Source: an uncultured Prevotella sp. (lineage in GTDB: Bacteria; Bacteroidota; Bacteroidia; Bacteroidales; Bacteroidaceae). From it: a DNA stretch of 64,000 bases. Each line of letters begins with the position of its first letter. The first letter of the stretch is position 1. Below, in pieces: positions 58,749 to 64,000 of the stretch. The notes under the pieces were generated by a model. The model did no database searches. It saw nothing but the letters and a program-made list of their open reading frames with translations, and was not told the DNA's origin. The position numbers and the translations under genes are program-made. The stretch is taken from NCBI GenBank assembly GCA_900540375.1, contig UQFS01000013.1, positions 1-64,000 on the forward strand, given 5' to 3'.

Positions 58749-60667
58749 TTCGCGTTATTATGGTCTATTGATTGTGATGCGAAAGGCTTGTACACCTTCT
58801 CATAATAATTCACATAAGCCTGGTTGCACTGACGGGTGCCACCAGGCGTGGGATAGTGTCCGGAGAAATACCAATCACCCGGATGGTTGGGGATAGCCTG
58901 ATGCAGGCCGTCGAGACTCTGATACACAATGTCGATCGGAGTCGTCATGCCCTCGGGACGAAGCATCTCCACGATCTTATGGTTGATCTCGTCGACTGTG
59001 AACGGTGCATAGATGTCACGCACAGCATTCTGCATCTCTTCACGAGGCTTTGCCAGTTCAGCAAGGCACTCGTTATAGACCTTCTCAAGCACGTTTTCCA
59101 TACCACGTCCCTTGAGCAGGGCAACAGTAGCACGGAAGACACAGAATTCCTCCAGACGTGGCATGTCGATGCCATAGTAGTCGGGGTAGCGGATCTGCGG
59201 CGCCGAGCTGACCATGACGATCTTGTTAGGATGAAGACGGTCGAGGATATGGAGAATGCTTTCCTTAAGTGTGGTACCGCGAACAATGCTGTCGTCGATG
59301 ATGACGAGATTATCGATATTCGGTACAAGGGATCCGTAGGTAATATCGTATACATGTGCCGCAAGGTCATTACGGGCACTTCCCTCGGTGATGAAAGTTC
59401 GAAGTTTGATATCCTTCCATGCGACTTTCTCACAGCGCACGTATTCGTTCAGGATTTGCAAAAGCTCGTCGTGTGTCGGCGTATGTCCAAGCTGCTCGAT
59501 GCGGTCGATTTTCTGATTGATGACATATTTTTTAAAGCCGTCTATCAAGCCATAGAAGGCAGCCTCAGCCGTATTGGGGATAAAGGAAAATACGGAGTGG
59601 CGTATGTCACCATTGATGGATTTCAGAATGGCAGGCATAAGTTGCTCACCCAGTTTCTTACGCTCACGGTAAATATCCTGATCCGAACCGCGTGAGAAAT
59701 AGATGCGTTCGAAGGAGCATGCCGCATTATTGAGAGGCGCCAGGATTTTTTCAACCACTGTCTCACCACTGCTGCGCACGATAAGTGCCATTCCAGGCTT
59801 GAGTTCCTGAACGTCGTCGTACTCGATATCGAATGTGGTCTGAAGGACGGGACGCTCTGAGGCAAGCACGACGACCTCATCATTCTTATAGTAGAAAGCG
59901 GGGCGGATGCCATGGGGGTCGCGCATGGCAAACATTTCACCACTGCCGGTGAGGCCCGTCACCACATAACCACCATCGAAATGCTTCATAGTGGTCTTGA
60001 GCACATTCTCAATCTTCACGTGTCCGTCGATGTAGTGTGTGATATCCTGATCAACCAATCCCAACTTCTTCGCTTCGCGGAAGTTACGCTCTACCTCGCG
60101 GTCGAGACGGTGCCCCATAAGTTCGAGCATGATATAGCTGTCGCTGTAGATGCGTGGACACTGTCCTTGGCGGGTAAGCTCTTCAAACACCTCCTCCACA
60201 TTGGTCATATTGTAATTGCCGCAGAGACAGAGGTTCTTGGCTCTCCAATTGTTACGACGGAGGAAAGGGTGGACATATTTCAATCCGCTCTTGCCTGTAG
60301 TGGAGTAACGGAGATGACCCATATAGAGTTCGCCCGCAAAAGGTATCTCCTGAAGACAAGACTCGTCAAAGACGCTATTTTCCTTGACTACCTGATTGAT
60401 TTGACAATTGGCTGTGCCAAAGATCTCAGTAATGGCATTAGGACCTTCCGCGCGCTCACGGAACATATATTCGTTTCCCGGCTGTGGGTTGAGCTTGACA
60501 GAAGCGATACCAGCGCCTTCCTGTCCACGGTTGTGCTGTTTCTCCATCATCAGATAGAGCTTACCCAAACCGTATCTCCACGTACCGTATTTCTTCTGAT
60601 AGTAACTAAGAGGTTTAAGAAGTCGCACCAAAGCTACTCCACAATCCTCATGAATGCTGTATTCCAT
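58745..60667 (-). CDS. purF: Amidophosphoribosyltransferase, long Bacteroidota-type form
   Basis: 640 residues from MEYSIHEDCGVALV at 60667; a longer frame adds 33 residues crossing a hairpin and is rejected. The glutaminase nucleophile is Cys9, so an 8-residue propeptide is likely removed. The PRPP-binding loop VIIDDSIVRGTTL lies near 490. Canonical PurF is about 450-510 residues; here extra segments surround the PRTase core (for example IEQLGHTPTHDELLQIL). First gene of purF-carA-carB, joining purine and pyrimidine entry steps that both use glutamine. Confidence 0.9.
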   Translation of the reverse strand: MEYSIHEDCGVALVRLLKPLSYYQKKYGTWRYGLGKLYLMMEKQHNRGQEGAGIASVKLNPQPGNEYMFRERAEGPNAITEIFGTANCQINQVVKENSVFDESCLQEIPFAGELYMGHLRYSTTGKSGLKYVHPFLRRNNWRAKNLCLCGNYNMTNVEEVFEELTRQGQCPRIYSDSYIMLELMGHRLDREVERNFREAKKLGLVDQDITHYIDGHVKIENVLKTTMKHFDGGYVVTGLTGSGEMFAMRDPHGIRPAFYYKNDEVVVLASERPVLQTTFDIEYDDVQELKPGMALIVRSSGETVVEKILAPLNNAACSFERIYFSRGSDQDIYRERKKLGEQLMPAILKSINGDIRHSVFSFIPNTAEAAFYGLIDGFKKYVINQKIDRIEQLGHTPTHDELLQILNEYVRCEKVAWKDIKLRTFITEGSARNDLAAHVYDITYGSLVPNIDNLVIIDDSIVRGTTLKESILHILDRLHPNKIVMVSSAPQIRYPDYYGIDMPRLEEFCVFRATVALLKGRGMENVLEKVYNECLAELAKPREEMQNAVRDIYAPFTVDEINHKIVEMLRPEGMTTPIDIVYQSLDGLHQAIPNHPGDWYFSGHYPTPGGTRQCNQAYVNYYEKVYKPFASQSIDHNNAK

Positions 60668-60712
60668 CAACAATAAAACCTTATATTGAATTAGTAAGTA
60701 AGCATATACGAA

Positions 60713-60771
60713 AAAGATTGAAATCATCCTTGGCCTTTCCTTTCGGGAACCAACGACTAATTTCAATCTTT
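60713..60771 (-). terminator. Long stem-loop between the Wza-like gene and purF
   Basis: Perfect 12-bp arms AAAGATTGAAAT (60713-60724) and ATTTCAATCTTT (60760-60771), with an inner hairpin from TTGG..TTTCC and GGGAACCAA. On the minus strand it ends in a T-run. It stops upstream transcription or acts in the purF leader, 46 bp before the start. Confidence 0.7.
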
Positions 60772-60797
60772 CTGTTCATATTATTAAGTGACTAAAC

Positions 60798-61598
60798 TTA
60801 GTTCCTTAAGATATTAACTAACAATGAAGCGACAGAGGTGACAATGCCAATGAACGAGAACCACAACGATGTACTACTACCGATACCAGAGTTCTGAGAC
60901 TTGACCGAGTTAGGCTGAACATAGACAATGTCGTTTTGCTGGAGATAATAATAAGGAGAATTAAAAATGTGCGCATCGTTGAGGTTGAGACGATGAGCAT
61001 GCTTCTCTCCTGTAGAATCCTCACGGATGAGCAACACGTTGTCACGGCGTCCATAGATGGACAGGTCACCGGCACTTGCCAAAGCCTCCACAACGCTCAT
61101 TTTCTCTGTTGTGACTGGAATAACAGCAGAATGGCCGACCTCACCGATGACAGTGACACGATAGCTGGACATTCTAACGGTGACGATAGGATTCTCACGT
61201 TCATTGAGATAAGGTTTCACCTTAGCACGGATAATTTCCTCGCATTGAGTCTTTGTCAATCCCTCAACATGGATCTTACCCACAATAGGGAAATTAATGT
61301 TACCATCGTTGTCGACAAGATAACCTTGCAGCGAACCGGTGTTAGCTGAGAGCTGTCCGCTCGTGCCGACAGTGTTACTTACAGAAAGGTTGAATGGTGC
61401 AGAAGCTTCTGGGTTGGATGTGATGACCGTGATGGTCAGCATGTCTTTAGGCATAATCTTCGCATCGTACAATCCCCGGGAGGCAGCCAAACTGATAGAG
61501 TCAATGTTTTGGAAATAAGCAACTTTCTTACTGCTTGCACATGCCCCCATAAGCATGATCAGTAACATCATGACGAGAGGAAAAAGCAATTTCTTCAT
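60798..61598 (-). CDS. Wza-like polysaccharide export lipoprotein
   Basis: 266 residues from the ATG at 61598; a TTG four codons earlier is less likely. Lipobox LMGAC near residue 20. Poly_export domain at about 45-140 (IMPKDMLTITVITSNPEA, then LVDNDGNINFPIVGKIHVEGLT in outline) and a SLBB-like part about 145-225. The last 25 residues form a membrane helix. Forms part of an outer-membrane capsule channel. No Wzc kinase or glycosyltransferase is next to it. Confidence 0.9.
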   Translation of the reverse strand: MKKLLFPLVMMLLIMLMGACASSKKVAYFQNIDSISLAASRGLYDAKIMPKDMLTITVITSNPEASAPFNLSVSNTVGTSGQLSANTGSLQGYLVDNDGNINFPIVGKIHVEGLTKTQCEEIIRAKVKPYLNERENPIVTVRMSSYRVTVIGEVGHSAVIPVTTEKMSVVEALASAGDLSIYGRRDNVLLIREDSTGEKHAHRLNLNDAHIFNSPYYYLQQNDIVYVQPNSVKSQNSGIGSSTSLWFSFIGIVTSVASLLVNILRN

Positions 61599-61642
61599 AT
61601 CTGTGCTCAAAGGTTGAATTAAAAATATGTTTTATAACTTTG

Positions 61643-61650
61643 CAAAATTA
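61643..61650 (-). promoter_or_regulatory. -7 element of the Wza-like gene
   Basis: The minus strand reads TAATTTTG, matching TAnnTTTG, 44 bp before the start at 61598. Confidence 0.6.
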
Positions 61651-61712
61651 CTATTTTATTTCCAAAAGACAAAGAAATTCTACTAAAAAATAAAACTCAC
61701 TTGCCTTCTCAC

Positions 61713-63119
61713 CTATTCGTAGAAGTGAAAATAACGTCGTGCATTATAATAAGAGATGTCTTCTACCATGCGCACAAGGTCTTCGCGACTGTCAGGAAGC
61801 AGGCCACACTCTACATCATTGCCAAGTATATTGCACAACAGACGGCGGAAGTATTCATGCCGGGGATAACTCAGGAACGAACGGCTGTCGGTGAGCATAC
61901 CCACAAAACGAGAAAGCAACCCCAACGCAGAGAGCGCATTAATTTGCTTGGTCATGCCATCGAGTTGGTCATTGAACCACCAGCCGGAGCCAAACTGGAT
62001 CTTTCCGGGTTCCGAACCATCTTGGAAATTACCGAGCATAGTCGCGATCATCTCGTTGGCAGAAGGATTGAGACAATAGAGAATGGTGCGGGTAAGCTTA
62101 TGCTCTGTATTGAGCTCATCCAGAAAACAACTCAAAGCCTTGGCGGTGCTAAACTCCCCGATAGAGTCGAAGCCGGTGTCCGGTCCAAGTTGCTCATACA
62201 TACAAGTATTATTGTTGCGGATAGCACCATAGTGATACTGCTGTGTCCACCCTGCATTATAGTCCATCTCCCCGCAGTCTTTCAAGAATGCATGTTTATA
62301 TTGGTGAACTTCCTGCTTAGAAAGCCTCAGACCACGTAATGCCCTGCTGAAAATGGTCTCAATCTGAGAGGAAGTATAAGGATCACTATAGAATTCCTCG
62401 ACACCATGATCGGAGAGACGGCACCCGTTCTCATGAAAAAAGTCATGACGGCGTTGCAAGGCATCAACAAGATGCTGATAGCTGTCAATCTCAATGCCAC
62501 TTACTTCAGAAAGCTGCTCCATGTAGGCAGAGAAATCGGGATGTTCAATATTCATCGCCTTGTCAGGCCGCCAAGCTGGAAGCATATTTATCTCGAAACC
62601 GCTATCCCGTGTCACCTTATGCCAGTGCAAGTCATCGACAGGATCATCAGTGGTGCAGACGCACTCCACATGATAGTGACGCATGAGCCCACGGGCACTA
62701 AACTCGGGCTGTCGGAGCTTTTCGTTGCAGATATCGTAGATTTCACGTGCCGTAGACGGTGAAAGTAGCTTATCGATTTCAAACGCTGTCTTGAGTTCAA
62801 GATGAGTCCAGTGATACAAAGGATTGCGAAAACAGTAAGGCACGGTCTCGGCCCATTTCTCAAACTTTTCCCAATCAGAAGAGTCTGTACCCGTGCAATA
62901 GCGCTCATCAACACCGTTGGTACGCATGGCTCTCCACTTATAATGATCACCTCCCAACCAAAGCTCAGTGATACTCTGAAAACGATGATCCTCGGCTACC
63001 ATCTTTGGATCGAGATGGCAATGATAGTCGATGATGGGCATCTTTGCGGCATGATTATGATACAAGTCTTTGGCAATATCTGTCTCTAAGAGGAAGTCCT
63101 CATCCATGAATTTCTTCAT
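61713..63119 (-). CDS. uxaC: Glucuronate isomerase
   Basis: 468 residues, full length. Amidohydrolase-type barrel with the family signature IIDYHCHLDP (about 28-37), RAMRTNGVDERYCTG and the CTTDDPVDDLHWH segment near 180. Interconverts glucuronate or galacturonate with fructuronate or tagaturonate. Partner genes (uxaA, uxaB) are not in the window. It is divergent from the asparaginase gene. Confidence 0.95.
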   Translation of the reverse strand: MKKFMDEDFLLETDIAKDLYHNHAAKMPIIDYHCHLDPKMVAEDHRFQSITELWLGGDHYKWRAMRTNGVDERYCTGTDSSDWEKFEKWAETVPYCFRNPLYHWTHLELKTAFEIDKLLSPSTAREIYDICNEKLRQPEFSARGLMRHYHVECVCTTDDPVDDLHWHKVTRDSGFEINMLPAWRPDKAMNIEHPDFSAYMEQLSEVSGIEIDSYQHLVDALQRRHDFFHENGCRLSDHGVEEFYSDPYTSSQIETIFSRALRGLRLSKQEVHQYKHAFLKDCGEMDYNAGWTQQYHYGAIRNNNTCMYEQLGPDTGFDSIGEFSTAKALSCFLDELNTEHKLTRTILYCLNPSANEMIATMLGNFQDGSEPGKIQFGSGWWFNDQLDGMTKQINALSALGLLSRFVGMLTDSRSFLSYPRHEYFRRLLCNILGNDVECGLLPDSREDLVRMVEDISYYNARRYFHFYE

Positions 63120-63189
63120 AATTGTTTCTTTTTATGATGGATTGATTAATAATTGTAAGTGGTTGATCGTTTAACTAAAGTCACCAACG

Positions 63190-63197
63190 CAAATGTA
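63190..63197 (-). promoter_or_regulatory. -7 element of the uxaC promoter
   Basis: The minus strand reads TACATTTG, matching TAnnTTTG, about 70 bp upstream of uxaC. Confidence 0.5.
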
Positions 63198-63206
63198 CAC
63201 TATTTA

Positions 63207-63238
63207 TTTGGAATATCGGCTAATTTAAATTACTTTTG
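63207..63238 (+). promoter_or_regulatory. Promoter of the asparaginase gene
   Basis: TTTG at 63207-63210, 20-bp gap, TACTTTTG at 63231-63238. Close to consensus, 21 bp before the start. Confidence 0.75.
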
Positions 63239-63259
63239 CAGAAAAAACTAAAATTAGCG

Positions 63260-64000
63260 ATGAACAAGGTTCTACTTATCTACACTGGAGGCACTATCGG
63301 CATGGGACAAAATCCAGTAACAGGCGCATTGGAGCCACTGGATTTCAACCACCTCGTGGAGTCGATGCCGGAATTCCAACTGATCAAGACCGACATTGAC
63401 GTTTATCAGTTTACTCCGCCTATTGACTCCAGTGAGATGTCACCCAACAAATGGGCACAGCTTGTGAGAATCATTAACCGTAACTATGACGACTACGATG
63501 GATTTGTGGTGCTACATGGTACGGATACGATGGCATATACAGCTTCTGCTCTCTCTTTTATGCTCGAAGGACTGACCAAGCCTGTAATTCTCACCGGATC
63601 CCAGTTGCCCATTGGCCAGTTGAGGACCGACGGTAAGGAAAACCTTGTGACAAGTATTGAGCTTGCCGCTTTAAAGGATGACAACGGGCATGCCCGAGTA
63701 CCGGAAGTATGTATCTATTTTAGCGGTGTACTGCTTAGAGGCAACCGCTCGACAAAGATCAATGCCGACGGATTCAATGCTTTCGACTCATTTAACTATC
63801 CTCACCTCTGCGAAGCTGGTGTAAGCTTTACATTTCACAACCATCATATACTGAAGCCCGACTTCACCAAACGGATGCAGGCTCATCTGACAATGGACAC
63901 TAACGTGGTCGTTTTCAGTCTCTTTCCCGGTATTCAGGAAGGAATCCTCAGACAAGTACTGCAACTACAAAGTCTCAGAGGCATTGTCATGCGCAGTTTC
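63260..64000 (+). CDS. ansA: L-asparaginase, type I (cytoplasmic), cut by the window edge
   Basis: First 247 codons of a gene that continues past the right edge with no stop. The N-terminal threonine motif is LLIYTGGTIGMG (residues 5-16) and the second active-site motif is VVLHGTDTMAYTASAL (about 82-97). GSQLPIGQLRTDGKENL follows. No signal peptide, so the cytoplasmic type that hydrolyses asparagine to aspartate. Starts at 63260, close behind its promoter. Confidence 0.94.
   Translation, partial: MNKVLLIYTGGTIGMGQNPVTGALEPLDFNHLVESMPEFQLIKTDIDVYQFTPPIDSSEMSPNKWAQLVRIINRNYDDYDGFVVLHGTDTMAYTASALSFMLEGLTKPVILTGSQLPIGQLRTDGKENLVTSIELAALKDDNGHARVPEVCIYFSGVLLRGNRSTKINADGFNAFDSFNYPHLCEAGVSFTFHNHHILKPDFTKRMQAHLTMDTNVVVFSLFPGIQEGILRQVLQLQSLRGIVMRSF

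Overview
The window reads as a piece of a Bacteroidota chromosome, most likely Prevotellaceae (Prevotella or a close relative). The signs are a short TAnnTTTG promoter element upstream of many genes, rare Shine-Dalgarno sites, long Bacteroidota-type S16 and Rho proteins, and families largely confined to this phylum (DUF4835, DUF3127, an HU/LysM membrane protein). No insertion sequence, integrase, phage gene or CRISPR array was seen. Most of the window is housekeeping, with one clearly accessory island.

Layout. 1-13.7 kb, mostly minus strand: yebC and pheT, a short DnaJ-like protein, rpsP, the oxidative citrate-cycle operon acn-icd-gltA, a two-gene cell-envelope unit (membrane protein plus MORN-repeat GH25 lipoprotein), two small membrane proteins and the RNase P RNA. 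14-17.8 kb, plus strand: an HtrA/DegP protease, a small secreted protein, then an HprK-like kinase, an S26-like peptidase and a PqqD-like protein that look like peptide-tailoring genes without a visible substrate. 17.8-18.4 kb: a gene-free, repeat-rich stretch. 18.4-27 kb, minus strand: a tight six-gene operon encoding a vWA-like lipoprotein, a four-helix membrane protein, a tubulin-like protein, a 1170-residue protein with an actin/Hsp70-type ATPase domain, a coiled-coil protein and a zinc-ribbon membrane protein. This is the best candidate in the window for an undescribed system. 27-30.3 kb: a TRIC-type channel, a 2-hydroxyacid dehydrogenase and rarA.

31-46.8 kb, mainly plus strand: rpsA, rho, tRNA-Lys, then ftsY and the run rimO, hup, and an HU-TM-LysM protein; a DUF3127 protein with an SSB-like tail (minus strand); dnaN, a DnaQ-family exonuclease, DUF4835, recN and a TPR protein with an inactive trypsin-like domain. 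46.9-53.3 kb, minus strand: pncC, tsaD, map, metH, smpB and a DUF4375 protein. 53.4-64 kb: a small lipoprotein, a short tandem-repeat array, purF-carA-carB, an orphan Wza-type export lipoprotein, uxaC, and the start of a type I asparaginase cut by the right edge.

Protein names rest on motif recognition by eye. No database search was run, and domain borders are approximate.
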